From positions 1-20,220 of the forward strand of contig JANBQS010000355.1 in assembly GCA_027577415.1 (NCBI GenBank): a DNA stretch of 20,220 bases. Reading direction: 5' to 3'. The notes beneath the pieces are model-generated. The model was not told where the DNA came from. It saw only the letters and a program-made list of their open reading frames with translations, and ran no database searches. Every line of letters begins with the position of its first letter. The stretch's first letter is position 1. The DNA comes from Coemansia sp. RSA 922 (Eukaryota > Kickxellomycota > Kickxellomycetes > Kickxellales > Kickxellaceae). A program made the translations under genes and the position numbers. Shown here piece by piece: positions 1 through 10,421 of this stretch.

Positions 1-14
1 GTGTGTATGGGCGA

Positions 15-50
15 AATAAAAGCCTAGTAGTAAAACACCCGTTGAATAAA
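15..50 (+). terminator. two possible poly(A) signals of a gene left of the window
   Basis: The plus strand has AATAAA at 15-20 and again at 45-50, in AT-rich DNA just beyond the stop codon of the minus-strand FOL3-type gene. If functional they would belong to a plus-strand gene entering from the left and converging on FOL3. No coding sequence of that gene is visible, and the motif is common by chance in AT-rich DNA, so this is weak. Confidence 0.2.
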
Positions 51-180
51 ACAAAATACATAAAAAGAGGAAAAAAAAAAGCCCAACAACTGACAAAAAA
101 ATATACTAGCAAAAAAAATGCAAGTGGTATTTTTTTTTTCCAATTTGTTTGTTAATCAAGATCAAGTAATAGCTACTGAT

Positions 181-1968
181 TTAGAAAGTTTGGGCATCAA
201 AGGGTCGGATCTTTAGCTCGCGGTACAGATCGGCTACTAGATACAATGATCCGCAGAGCACGTTCATATATGTGCCAAAGGTGTCGGCAGTCAGGCTGTC
301 CAGAGCGCTGGCGAGCGAGTCAAACTGCTCAACCTGGATCTTCTCAATGTCTGGAATTTTCTGAGCGGCGCTATATATGGCATCAGTAGCCTCGCAATCA
401 ATCCAAGGCATTTCGCAGGGCTTCGAGAAGGGTACCAGCCACAGCGAGTCACCGGGTTGCACCATACGGCTCAGAATAGCGGTCATGGACTTGCCTCGCG
501 AGAAGCCGATGATCCAGCGCACTGGTGGAGTGTAACTGAGTGGGCAATTGTCCCTGGGCTGGATGTAGCGATGCATAGAAAGTCGGCGCAAAGTAACGTC
601 GACATAGTTGCGCAGCTCAGCTGCCGCGGGCTCGTTGTGTGCACCATCAGCGAGTATCCACTCATTTAGCTTTACAGCCTGGTTGTGGCGGTGTTGACAG
701 ATGGGGTGGCCAATTTTGCTACTCCCGGAGCTGCTTGTGCTGCTACGACTACTGGAACTAGGCTTGTGCTCGGCCACGGCCAAAGTCGTGGTAGCTGCGT
801 TTCTGTCGTCGTTAGCGGCGGGCAATGGGGTGTCGGCAGTAGGTGGGGAGGGGCGGTCGAAGAATAGCCACGACAACCGGCCTGGCCAGTTGACATTTTG
901 GAAGCCGGTTTGGATTGCGGCGTCGCTTAACTTGTCATAGCCATAGTAAGTGCGCAACACGTCTAGTGCATAGAACGCCACGCTGGCATTTCCCGACTGG
1001 TAGTCTCCGGGCAGCACTAGTGGAAGATCCAGCTCTTTTTTCGTGCGCGAGAAATCAGGGGGGCTGCTGGGAGCGACATCTGGGGCCGGCGGGAGAATTT
1101 TGGTGTAGGTGTCCAGCAACGGCGGGTACTTTACATGCAAGCAGCGGCGGCCATTGCCGTTGAACGTCGCCCACTTTGGAATACTAGGCAACGGGCGGAT
1201 AATAGGCGAAAGGTCACCATTGTCAGTGTCGTACTTGATGGAAAAGTTGGGTACGTGAATGTCGGAGCATGGCTGACGACGGACGTTGACAATCTGCTGA
1301 GGACTATTGAGTAGGGCCTGATGTTGGATGATGTGGAAGGCCTTTGAACGCTCCTGATTCGCAAGAACAATCCAAGAGCCAGGCCGCATAATGCCGGACT
1401 TCTCACGGGCAATATCTTCAAGGGTATCACCGATAGTGCCCAGGTGATCCTCGTCAACCGGGCAAATGCACTGCACGAGCGAGCGCCCTACACCCATCGG
1501 CGAGATCCGTCCATCAGCGAGGCCAAAGACGTTTGTCGCGTCGCGCAAGCCACCCACGCCGACTTCAATAACAGCCAATTCAACCTCGTGCTTGGCTAAC
1601 CACCATATGGCAGTCACCGTAGTCACCTCAAACGGCGTCAAGAAGCCAGCTGGCGACTGAGCCTCAGTGTCGAGCGCGACTATCCAAGCCCGCAGCTCGG
1701 CATATTCCGCGGCCGTAATAGCCTGGCCCTGGACGCGGATCGCGTCATTGGGCTCGAGAAAGTGCGGCGAATTGAAAATACCGACCTTGTAGCCCGCCGC
1801 CATCGCCGCCTCGGCTACCAAGGCACAGACCGAGCCCTTGCCGTTGGTGCCCGCGACATGTATGACGCGGAGCTTGGCCCGCGGGTCCTCGGGCAGCGTG
1901 TGCTCCAAAAAGCGAATGATGCGATCAAGCCCGAGGTCGATCTTTGCAGGACTCTGATAGACTGTCAT
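181..1968 (-). CDS. FOL3: dihydrofolate / folylpolyglutamate synthase, FOL3 type (595 aa)
   Basis: Mur-ligase-family enzyme that joins glutamate to dihydropteroate or folates using ATP. Seen: the folylpolyglutamate-synthase P-loop HVAGTNGKGS at residues 37-46, an EVGVGGLRDATN motif near 135-146, an EKSGI motif near 189-193, a NxxWPGR motif at 358-364 and the C-terminal-domain DGAHN at 441-445. The start is well fixed: an in-frame TAA lies six codons upstream (1987-1989), and the N-terminus (LGLDRIIRFLEH) aligns with the family start without a mitochondrial presequence, favouring a cytosolic FOL3-like dihydrofolate synthase over a mitochondrial MET7-like one. At 595 residues it is longer than the roughly 430 of yeast Fol3. 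Much of the excess is a Ser/Ala/Pro-rich insert at about 371-432, with further extra sequence around 225-310. No intron is needed. A pyrimidine tract ending in TTGCAG about 30 nt upstream of the ATG could be a 5'-UTR acceptor. Family sure; FOL3 versus FPGS less so. Confidence 0.9.
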   Translation of the reverse strand: MTVYQSPAKIDLGLDRIIRFLEHTLPEDPRAKLRVIHVAGTNGKGSVCALVAEAAMAAGYKVGIFNSPHFLEPNDAIRVQGQAITAAEYAELRAWIVALDTEAQSPAGFLTPFEVTTVTAIWWLAKHEVELAVIEVGVGGLRDATNVFGLADGRISPMGVGRSLVQCICPVDEDHLGTIGDTLEDIAREKSGIMRPGSWIVLANQERSKAFHIIQHQALLNSPQQIVNVRRQPCSDIHVPNFSIKYDTDNGDLSPIIRPLPSIPKWATFNGNGRRCLHVKYPPLLDTYTKILPPAPDVAPSSPPDFSRTKKELDLPLVLPGDYQSGNASVAFYALDVLRTYYGYDKLSDAAIQTGFQNVNWPGRLSWLFFDRPSPPTADTPLPAANDDRNAATTTLAVAEHKPSSSSRSSTSSSGSSKIGHPICQHRHNQAVKLNEWILADGAHNEPAAAELRNYVDVTLRRLSMHRYIQPRDNCPLSYTPPVRWIIGFSRGKSMTAILSRMVQPGDSLWLVPFSKPCEMPWIDCEATDAIYSAAQKIPDIEKIQVEQFDSLASALDSLTADTFGTYMNVLCGSLYLVADLYRELKIRPFDAQTF

Positions 1969-3588
1969 GGCTCTTTCGACGGATATTTAGTTGCAAGGGT
2001 CTGCAAGACAGACAATGGAGAGAAAAGGGTAAGAGTGTCAGCGACACAAACAGATGCAGCTGGATGTATGCCCGTCCACAGACAACAGGATACAAGCGAT
2101 AAGAGTGGAAGAGAATAGCACTGGAACTGGTCAAGAAAAGAAAGAGCGCCCTGAATGATGTGCTTTTATAGCTGGCGATATCCGAGAGCGAGGAAGGGAT
2201 GTGTGATATGAGATGCTTGATATTGAGCTCCAAAGACGATGGATGAAAAGGCGTGCCCTGCCAAATAGGCAATAACGTGGACAATCACTTGCGGACTTGG
2301 GACTATCGTGGTAACACACGGGCCAACAGTAGTGGGGAGTGGTGGGATATGTCGTCGTCGGCGTAGTCTTCCGGTATGCGAGTAGCAAGAATAATATGAG
2401 ATACAAATTCACACTGGAATATTAAAAAAAGAAGAGGAAAAGTCAGGAAGGAGAGACAATCAAGGAAAGATGCTGGCTAGCAATAGTAGGAAGCAAAAAA
2501 AAAAGACAAAGATGGCGATACTACAGAAACGCGACCCAAAAAAGACTGGACAAAGATATTAAAGTGGGAAGAAGAAAAAAAAAGGTTTCAGGCAGGGGCG
2601 GCTGAGCAATGTGATGTGAGCCCCCTTCGGCACATGCAAGTATGACGTCGGAAGGTTGCGGTGGCGAGATAGGGCGTTCCCACTCCTAAGCAGTAAGAGG
2701 AGAGAGTCGCTAGCTGAATATGGTGGATGGGAAAACTCGGAAGTAGGTGGCCACTTGACAAGAGATGCACAGCTCGCGAGCAGCACGCCGGGACAGGAGC
2801 AGAAGCAGCAGCGGCGAGATTTTGAAGAGAGAAAAAAAGAGAATGGAGATAAGCAAGGATGAGAGGAAGAGGTGTTTGAGGCCGTATCCTCAGGCCCTTT
2901 TATCTACTCGCCGCGTCTTTCATTTTCTGCGACGACCACGAAGGGCATACGTGCTTATCTGCACGCAGTTGCTTTTCCTTTTGCAACATGACTTGCATTT
3001 TTTTTTCTTCGGTCAACACATCATGATATCACAGAGTGATATCTGGCTGTCTGGCCGAGTTGCTGGTTGCCTGCGATTATGTTGCCTTGCGAGGCGATGC
3101 TGGGAATACATTCAAACATCTGTGCGAGCACATGAGTTGTCCGTCATGGCTGATGCTGGGCGTCAGCTGAGCTCCAAAAAGGGATATGCTGCGAGAAGCA
3201 GAAGCAGCAGGAGCAGAAATGAGCAGCCCAAGAGATCCGCAAATGCTTTCCGGCTGGCACTATCCTAAACACCCACTCCACACCTTCATTTCGGCCAAAC
3301 ACAGGTGATCATTCCTAATGTCTTCGTATATGGATTTCATCTCGAATAATTTTATTTGCAAATAATAATAGAAAAACATGCCTGAGAGCTGTGCCTTAAA
3401 TTAAATTCTTTTTTTTCTTTCCGACGGCAAACCACGACGTGTCCTGCCGGATGTTCAGTCGGTCGCATCTTTGTGCTCAAAACAGATGATCGCGGGGGGG
3501 GGAGGGGAGGAGGTGTGTGTTCATGTTGCTCGCGACGTGATATAGAAATGTGCATACAGCATGTAGCCCCTTTTGCGGCCATGCAGGC
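1969..3588. other. 1.6-kb intergenic region, probable FOL3 promoter and leader
   Basis: No convincing gene. On the minus strand a TATA-like AGATAAAAGG lies near 2895-2904, followed by long pyrimidine-rich stretches (about 2825-2875), which look like a fungal core promoter reading left towards FOL3. That would give a long leader, possibly spliced at the acceptor-like TTGCAG near 2003-2008. Short open frames on both strands here lack codon pattern and domains. A nine-G run lies at 3494-3502. The right part is the 3' flank of the MPE1-type gene. Confidence 0.4.
3351..3356 (-). terminator. candidate poly(A) signal for the MPE1-type gene
   Basis: The minus strand reads AATAAA here, about 230 nt downstream of the MPE1-type stop codon and in AT-rich sequence, which suits a 3'-UTR end. 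It rests on the hexamer alone. Confidence 0.3.
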
Positions 3589-6298
3589 TTAGCGCCGTCT
3601 GCTGCCGCCGCCGCCCCGCCTCCTGGCGTTAACATCGCCTCTTTCGCCTGATCTCAATGCTCCATAGTCATCACCGCCATGTGACATCGGGCGGTCGTCG
3701 CGAATCCGGTCGAGAATGTTGCGCGCTTTTCCACTTTCTGGCCGGTCAATTGTAGCAGCCGCAGCGGCAACAGCAGACTGGCCTCGAATTGACAGTTGCC
3801 TGACTCCCGACTCATGCTCGCCGCCGTTCCTTCGGCCACTATCACGAGTTGCGCGCGTGTGCGTTGGGCTTCTGCTTCGCTCATCACGTCTGTTGCGGCT
3901 TCGTGAAGCTCCTCCTTCCTTGCCTTCGCGCTGCGACGCACCATCACGTCCACGCCCATGCCCCCGACGCTGCTCGCGATCCCGCTCTGGCTCACGCTCG
4001 TGGCTACGATACCGGCCACTGCTGCTGCCATGTCTGCCATTGTTGGCACCGCTTTCATGCTGCCGATCCCTGCGGGCTAGACCATCGTCTCTGGCCCCAA
4101 TGTCGTCTCTGGCCCGCCGTCTGTCACCACTGACATGCCGGACAATGTCAATGTCAATGTCCATGGGTGGCGCCACGTATTCTGTACTCCCACCTTTGGC
4201 ATCACGCATCTCATCATCTCTATTATCAATTGAGGATAGTCTACTCCTTGGCCTTGCACCATGCAAGGGTTTTGGCGATCTCCTGCGACTCGACCTGTGG
4301 CCTCTGTGGCCATGGCTAGAGCTGCGGCTACGGCTACGGCTGCGATAATGCCTTGACCCGCCGCGAGAAGGCGAGCGTGGAGGAGGCCGAACCGACTGCA
4401 TTTCGGATGGAGGTTGAGGCTGAGGCTGAGACAGAGCGCTAGTTGCGGGAGACACTCCGCTTATTGCGCCTGCGGACGGAGCCATGCTATTGTTCCACTG
4501 CCCACTCGCCGACAACCCAGGCAGCTGGGGCGGCACCATGCCTGCAGGAGGCATCATTCCCGCAGGAGGCATCATGCTTGATTGCATCATCATGCCTGGT
4601 GGCATGAATGGCGGTATTTGACCCATCCCCATGGGCATAGCCCCCATGCCTGGATATCCGCCACCCATCCCCATCAGCATCCCAGGCAACATTCCAAAGT
4701 GCTGCTGCTGCCGAGGAGGGGGGCGCGGCTGGGTTTGAGTTTGGGGTTGCGACGGCGGCCGAGCAGTGTTGGCATTGATGCCTGTGGTTGCCATGACGGC
4801 AGGCGCTCCGTTAAAGGTACTGACACCACTACTTCCGCTGCCGGTAGCAGCAGCAGCCGCGGCGACATCTCTGGCCGCGCGCTCTCGTTCTTCCTCGACC
4901 TGGTGCTGTTTAGCTGAGTAGTCGCGCAGAAACTCGTCGACTTTGCTACGCGTCTCGCCAGCAGTCTCTAGCTGATCAGGCACAGTGTCCTTGGCATGAC
5001 ACGCCGGGCACGTAAAGTGCATGTTGCCTGGCTCTAGAAGCTCGCGCTCAATACACGCCGAGCAAAACACTGTCTTGCAGCACGGCGTAGTCACAGCGTC
5101 GCGAGCAATTCGATGGCAAATATTACACTTGATCGAATTGGGAATCAAACTTGGGTCAATCAGGTCGTCGGTGGCAATGACGTTGCGCGACATCTTTTGC
5201 GCCCTATTCCACGCCGCCTCATTAGCCGTCGCCACTACCAGAGTGCCATCAGTAGTCACTAGCGCATTGCCAACATCCTCAATGTTGTCGACCTTTTGCA
5301 GAAATGCCTTTGGGATGCCCGTGGTGCGCTTGACGCGATGAGCGGCAGGCTTTCCCGTTCCATCGCCAGGCTGGCCTAGCGAGGGACAGCTGTAGATCCA
5401 GTGTCCAGGCTTGCCGCACCGATGACATATGTAGTGCGCCGGAGGTGGGCCTTGGTTTTCGGGCCGCATCTGATACGGCCTCGGCCTGGGTCCACCAGGA
5501 CGACCATGGTACACAGGCCGCTGCATCTCCATAATCGACTGCTGGTGCATCCACTGCTCGTTGCTCTGCTCAAACATGGCCGCAATGCCCGCGTCCTCGA
5601 CACTGTCCGTGGCATTGCCACCAAAGCCAACGTCCGCTTCAGCACTGGGGTCTGGCATGTTGTTCCTAGCAGATGATATTCCGCCGCCTTGGGGTCCACG
5701 ATACCCGTACTGGCTCGCGGGGGCGTTGGATTGCACACCGTGCCCGCGCTGAAAACTACCATGGCCACCAGCGCCTGTAGCGACTGCACCAGTGCCACTG
5801 GAAAATGGAGGAGCAGTATATCCCGCGGTCCGCTGCTGGTTGTTGCCACCATTCACCATGCGCGGTGCCCTTGGTCCAGTGTACGGCGCGCGGCGAACCA
5901 GAACCGTCGTGTTCTTGGGAATAAGAGTCAGATCATGGACATAGTCTACATTTGCTTGGCGTAGAGTTACCAAGGGCCAGAAAAATATTAGCATCTTTAT
6001 TTCAAGGCTCAGTATATGATTTAAAATATATATATATATATATATCGTACACAAAAAAAACACAGCGTGATATTTGTAGAAAAAAGACAGTATAACATTC
6101 TGGCGTTCATTTTTAGAGCCGCCAGTACTTACCTTCGTTAGTCTGCTCGTTGGTAATAACCAAGGTGTACTCCTCAGGGTCAAGCTTTTGCTCGCGTAAG
6201 ATCTCTTGCTTGAGATCGGCAACTGATATCGAAAGACCATCAAAAACCGTCGTCGAGTAGTCCTTGGCAGAGCGGAACTTGTACTGAATGTGCGACAT
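3589..6298 (-). CDS. MPE1: MPE1/RBBP6-type 3'-end processing factor (843 aa, two exons)
   Basis: Component of the cleavage and polyadenylation factor, with ubiquitin-like, zinc-knuckle and RING parts; acts in the nucleus. Exons are 6298-6133 and 5954-3589, joined in frame (166 + 2366 nt = 844 codons with stop). Exon 1 gives the first half of the DWNN domain (starts MSHIQYKFRSAKDY); exon 2 continues it (NVDYVHDLTLIPKNTTVLV), so the domain spans about 1-80 and confirms the splice. CCHC knuckle: C232, C235, H240, C245. RING/U-box-like: C332, C335, C347/C348, C353, C356, C371, C374, resembling RBBP6. Then come a Met/Pro/Gly-rich stretch (about 470-580) and a long Arg/Ser, Arg/Glu/Asp-rich tail ending GGGGSRRR. 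Yeast Mpe1 is near 440 residues, so the tail makes this more like animal RBBP6. The open frame running past 5954 towards 6396 is only intron read-through. Confidence 0.93.
5955..6132 (-). other. intron of the MPE1-type gene (178 nt)
   Basis: Donor GTAAGT from 6132 downward, branch-like GCTAAT (CTAAT at 5991-5987), acceptor CCAAG ending at 5955. The split codon G|CA restores the DWNN domain. The intron contains a 20-nt AT dinucleotide run at 6026-6045, which may vary in length between strains. Confidence 0.9.
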
Positions 6299-6913
6299 GT
6301 TGCCAAAAATTCCAAAGAGAGGAGAATGGATATGTCGATACTAGCCTGGGTTCTGAGAATGACAAAAGAGGAATGTCGATCAGAGCAAATCAGCAATTAC
6401 CTAAGCAACAAATGTAACTGAGGCACTCCGGTTAAATCCTCTAGAATGCACAATAAAAAATAAAGTGAAGCCGACTATATTTTTTTTATGACAAGACACG
6501 TAAATGTAGCCAGCGATTACTAGATAGAGTGAGGGGGAAAAAAGAATTTTATAGATATATTTTTCGGAACAGAAGAGAGAGCTGTATGCGTGCACATGGC
6601 GCGTGTCTTTTAGCTTATTCTTGCAAAGTCCCCTCCCCTTCAAAAAATCCGCGATTTCAGATCAACCCTGATCGGGATTACCAGCCTTGGTGCACGTGTC
6701 CAGAAATGAAACGCATGGCAACACTTGTGAATGAGTGGTTAATGCCCCTTGATGACAAATATTGAGTAGATGTCTATTTGAATAGATATACGGAACGGTT
6801 GTATAAAGGGTCTTGGTTTAATAATAACAAATGTGTGCGTGGGCGGACGATTGGATGGCGTGGATTCAAGATCACTAAAGTTCCAGTCTTGCGAGTGATG
6901 CAGCGATTATGAT
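6299..6913. other. intergenic region upstream of the MPE1-type gene
   Basis: AT-rich, with no gene I can support; probably the MPE1-type promoter. On the minus strand a pyrimidine-rich leader precedes the ATG. A small hairpin (GATCA / TGATC with a 4-nt loop) lies near 6660-6675. A 78-codon plus-strand frame at 6529-6765 has no recognisable domain. Confidence 0.35.
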
Positions 6914-7540
6914 TCACGAAGTAAGAATGTCGCATATCTGGATATGCTCCCACAGCTCGTCGGTCGAGCTGCATATATAGCCGCACATTGAGCACGACAA
7001 GTCGGCATGACATGGGCGCACGACAGTCATCGTAGAGGCGGTGGTAGCGGTAGTGTGATTCTTGTTGCACATGACGAGGCAAAGGTATAGTACACAATCA
7101 GCGGTAATAAAGGGTGTTGGTGCCAAATAACAGATACAAGTGCTAAGCGGGAGATAAAAAAGAGCGTGAAGGATGAGATATGCAAAACGTGTAGAGACAA
7201 GAGAAAGGTGGTCTGTGCGTTTTTTTCCAGGGCTGTTTATAAATAAAATATAAAACGATGAGAACAGCGAAAGCACATAAGATGCACCAAATCCCCGTGC
7301 CAAAAATACAAAAGAAAAAACTTTTGGCGTTAGTTCAAACGAAAAAAAGGCTCAGTAAAAAATATGTTGGCGTGCGAAGCGAAACAAATGGAAAAAAAAG
7401 TCTCTCCCAGTAGTAGAATAATATGAGAAGAAAAGAAGAGAGCAGAAGTGTACAAAAAGAGGAGTGGGCGAAATTACATTGTTGTTGGAAAGGTGTACGT
7501 GGTCATGGCGCCATCCTGTGAAGGGAGGCTTGGACGCCAT
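6914..7540 (-). CDS. weak candidate: small spliced zinc-finger protein
   Basis: I do not recognise this gene. The minus strand at 6994-6932 encodes a classic single-finger pattern, C-x2-C-x12-H-x3-C, followed eight codons later by a stop (6914-6916). A possible first exon, 7540-7478, encodes MASKPPFTGWRHDHVHLSNN and ends at a GTAATT donor. An acceptor ACAAG ending at 7061, with a CTGAT branch-like site upstream, joins it in frame to the finger exon, giving about 69 residues. An alternative acceptor with a much better pyrimidine tract (TATCTCCCGCTTAG, ending at 7143) would join a different first-exon frame starting MFEWRPSL. The intron would be 335-417 nt, longer than others here. A finger-like spacing can arise by chance in one short frame. 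It could equally be non-coding. Confidence 0.22.
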
Positions 7541-8450
7541 TCAAACATGCTACTGAGCACAAGGTTTTAGGCCGCCGCCACCGAAAGTTGGAGGCATCAA
7601 GGATGCTGCTCATAAGGGGTGAAATGTAGTGGCGGGGTTGTACCAGAAAGTGGGGACTCTGAAATTGGATGGCCCCTGCTGCGCGTGTGAGCTGCGAAAA
7701 AAAGCATTGGCCAGGCTACATGCTCACTATTCCTAAAAGTGATGCAGTGCGCCTATCCCCCACCCAGAGGCCTGAAATGTCATTGTTATCAGCCTGTAGG
7801 TATAGAGTACCACCCCCCACTCTTCTTCCAGCAGCCACTGCAGTGGTGATCAGTGCTTGCTTAAAACTATTGTGTCGGAGTTGAATTCTGGGTAGAATGG
7901 AGAAAAGTGCAGACAAGCACAGGCCAGCGCTACGCCTCTTCCATCTCAATAGCAGCACTTGGCTATTGTCCCCTCTATCCACATCCCTCACTGCATAGAT
8001 CTTGCCCATGTCTGTAGGCGGAGACAGTAGCACGGAGATTGTTGCATTGTTGTCAAAATCTTGCTGCCGATTCGCTGCTATGACCACGTGGGATGTATAT
8101 TTAATTGATACTTTTTATACCAGAAAGCACCCTATTCAAAGCATTGTACTGCTTTTAGATTCTCACCAAGTGAATGAAAATGCGTATACATCGTCTCAAT
8201 TGCCCTTGGCTAGTGTGCTCGATAGGGTTGTATTTGCTCTAATCTTAGCCAAAGCAGCTAAAAACACACCATTCCCTAGAAGAAATGCCAGCTAATCAGC
8301 AACAATAATTTTTTTTTTTTTTTTTCGTTTTGTGGTCACATTATTTCATTAAAGCACTTGAACAAAGAAATATGTCGCATTGTTGTATCTACTGCAAGCA
8401 AAAAAATGTACATAGAACAACGCTGTGCGCAAAAAATATTTGTAATTCTC
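7541..8450. other. intergenic region, nothing clear
   Basis: No gene found. It includes CACGTG at 8084-8089 and a run of 17 T at 8309-8325 near the 3' end of the NUDCD1-like gene. Open frames on both strands here are short and show no domain. Confidence 0.4.
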
Positions 8451-10421
8451 TCAACACCGATCTAGATTAACTGTGCAGATAGAGCGCTCACGAAGCACAA
8501 CCAGCATGCGACCAGACAGCTGGATTCCCAGCACATCTTCAGTTTCGCCAGTGACTGTAGCACCGCCCAGATCCACTACGCTTTGCGCGGCGGTATTTGA
8601 GTCTGCGCTGTCAACTTGGTGGTAAATGTAGATTCGGCGCTGCGTTTCAGCCAGAACTGCTACCCTCATATCGGGATCGACGTACATGAATCGTTTCTCG
8701 CGCTTACTTGCTTGGATGTAAGATAGTGCTGCAAATGTGCCCCAGTGCCGAGGACATATACTTGCGTCTGCGTTGGAGTTTGCATGCGTGGCCCCATTAA
8801 AGCCAAACACAGTGCCATCGACATCAAATCTCAGACATACAGGTGGCAAGTCGTTCCCCTGTCGCTGGCCAAGAGGCCGTGAGAACGACGGGCAAAGCCA
8901 GCCAGGAGACCCGGCCACGCTGCTGGCAGATGCCAATCCGGTGCGCCAGTCTCGTACGGAAAACACCACAGACGAGCTCTCTTGCTCAAGCTCATCACTG
9001 TCTTGATCCACTTCTTCAGTCGCCAGCGCCATCGTCGGCATTCCGGCGGGCCTGCGCGTATCGAAGCTATCCGAAGTCAATCTTTGCAAGCGCTCCCGGA
9101 TAACAGCAAATTCGTTCGGGTCCATGGTCTCCAATACGCCATCGTCCTTGCTAAACAGAGTTGGCCAGCGTGCGCCCTCGTGTACCTTTTGCAAGTACAG
9201 GGTCAATAATCGACCATTTTCAATCGTCCACACCGAGTCGTCCGCCACAATTTCGTCGCATAGCATCGCGTGGTTAAGTCCGTATTTGGCCTCGCACTCG
9301 GGCACCTCGTTGAATTGTAAAGTTATAGCTCCGCGAGTTAGCACGCACTGGATCTGCTTCGCGTCGACGCTGACTGGCAGCTCCATACACATGGTCACAT
9401 CGCTAGATGTTTGTGACCAGTAGTATAGATCTGGTATACACGGCGGCACTGCCGACAAAGACGCCTCGGATGGCGAGTGAGGTCGTGACGCGCTCTCCGT
9501 GTCGTCCTGCTCTACTCCATCACGAACGCCTAGCACATACATATCATCTGCTGTATACTCACAGTATACGGGAATAGCATGGCTGCGCAAGGTGTGCACA
9601 GTACGAGCATTAAGCGTCGCTGGCGTATAAGGCTGGGCTGCCTGTAGGCCAGAGGTGCTGACAAACTGCGACAGATCCACTTCCACTGCCATGACGCAAA
9701 ATGGCGGCGGTGTTTGCTGCCTTGAAACAGCGACGCCGGGCAAGGCCAAGCTTGGACACGCTCCAATGCCTCGACTTCCGCTCAGCCCAGTAGCAGTCTC
9801 TGCCGTCCTATCTATCCGATAGCATACATGTAGCCGAATCAATGTCTGACCTGCTTCGCGTACTAATGCTGCGCCCAAGATGCTATACATTCTGCGCCAA
9901 GTTTGCGGCTCAGTAGGACCGGCTGCCATCGGGCCAGGGCCAATTCCAAACAAGCCTATCGCTGACCATTGCTCACTTCCTTTAGCGGCAGACAATCGCT
10001 GGATCACGTACGCGCTCTCGATGCCGTCAAACAAAAGAATCAAGTTCTCGCTCAGTGTGTATGCGCCTGGGTACCCTGCCAGAGCCGAGTCGCTTTCTTT
10101 CTGGGGAATGGCGAATAGAGCTATCATCTGTAGCGGGCTGTGCTTGTCAACGTAGACCATATTGGCCACTCCAGCAGTGTCAATATAAATAAATGTAGAG
10201 TCCCTGGGTCCTATAAACAAGTGGTTGTAGTGAACGCGAAAGCTTGCCTCGTCATAGCTGAGTGGTGTACTGCTGGGGAGCTTCTGCGGACTCACTGCCT
10301 CGGACTCGAGTGAATACACGCTTGTCGTATCCTCCGAGTCAGCCAAGCGCAGCTTGTACCCGTCGAAGCGCGGGTTCAGGAGTGCCGTGTCCGGCTTAAA
10401 ATCAATAATTGTATATGACAT
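8451..10421 (-). CDS. NUDCD1: NUDCD1-like protein with CS domain (656 aa)
   Basis: NudC-domain-containing protein 1 family (CML66 in human), a co-chaperone-like protein with a p23/CS domain inside a larger beta-rich, probably propeller-like fold; the family has been linked to COPI in animals. Seen: an N-terminal region with conserved-looking strands (for example FRVHYNHLFIGPRDSTFIYI, 61-80), a CS domain at about 330-425 (starts YYWSQTSSDVTMCMELPV; contains VWTIENGRLLTLYLQK with its tryptophan, then ARWPTLF), then a C-terminal region with more strands (RFDVDGTVFGFNG; RFMYVDPDMRVAVLAETQRR). Acidic Glu/Asp-rich linker near 470-482. Human NUDCD1 is about 583 residues; the excess is mainly in linkers. 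No intron needed. It diverges from BUD22 across a short shared promoter. The family rests on the CS motif plus overall layout, so some doubt remains. Confidence 0.75.
   Translation of the reverse strand: MSYTIIDFKPDTALLNPRFDGYKLRLADSEDTTSVYSLESEAVSPQKLPSSTPLSYDEASFRVHYNHLFIGPRDSTFIYIDTAGVANMVYVDKHSPLQMIALFAIPQKESDSALAGYPGAYTLSENLILLFDGIESAYVIQRLSAAKGSEQWSAIGLFGIGPGPMAAGPTEPQTWRRMYSILGAALVREAGQTLIRLHVCYRIDRTAETATGLSGSRGIGACPSLALPGVAVSRQQTPPPFCVMAVEVDLSQFVSTSGLQAAQPYTPATLNARTVHTLRSHAIPVYCEYTADDMYVLGVRDGVEQDDTESASRPHSPSEASLSAVPPCIPDLYYWSQTSSDVTMCMELPVSVDAKQIQCVLTRGAITLQFNEVPECEAKYGLNHAMLCDEIVADDSVWTIENGRLLTLYLQKVHEGARWPTLFSKDDGVLETMDPNEFAVIRERLQRLTSDSFDTRRPAGMPTMALATEEVDQDSDELEQESSSVVFSVRDWRTGLASASSVAGSPGWLCPSFSRPLGQRQGNDLPPVCLRFDVDGTVFGFNGATHANSNADASICPRHWGTFAALSYIQASKREKRFMYVDPDMRVAVLAETQRRIYIYHQVDSADSNTAAQSVVDLGGATVTGETEDVLGIQLSGRMLVVLRERSICTVNLDRC

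Noticed and set aside
2765..3268. 167-codon plus-strand open frame with RS-like ends
   Set aside because: Poly-Phe from a T run, no domain, and it overlaps the probable FOL3 promoter. Not supported as a gene.
3716..4348. 210-codon plus-strand open frame rich in Arg/Leu/Ser
   Set aside because: Antisense shadow of the RS-rich tail of the MPE1-type gene; low complexity with no domain.
6299..6396. Single-exon start of the MPE1-type gene at 6396
   Set aside because: That reading passes through the intron and misses the true DWNN N-terminus, which is encoded from 6298 in another frame.
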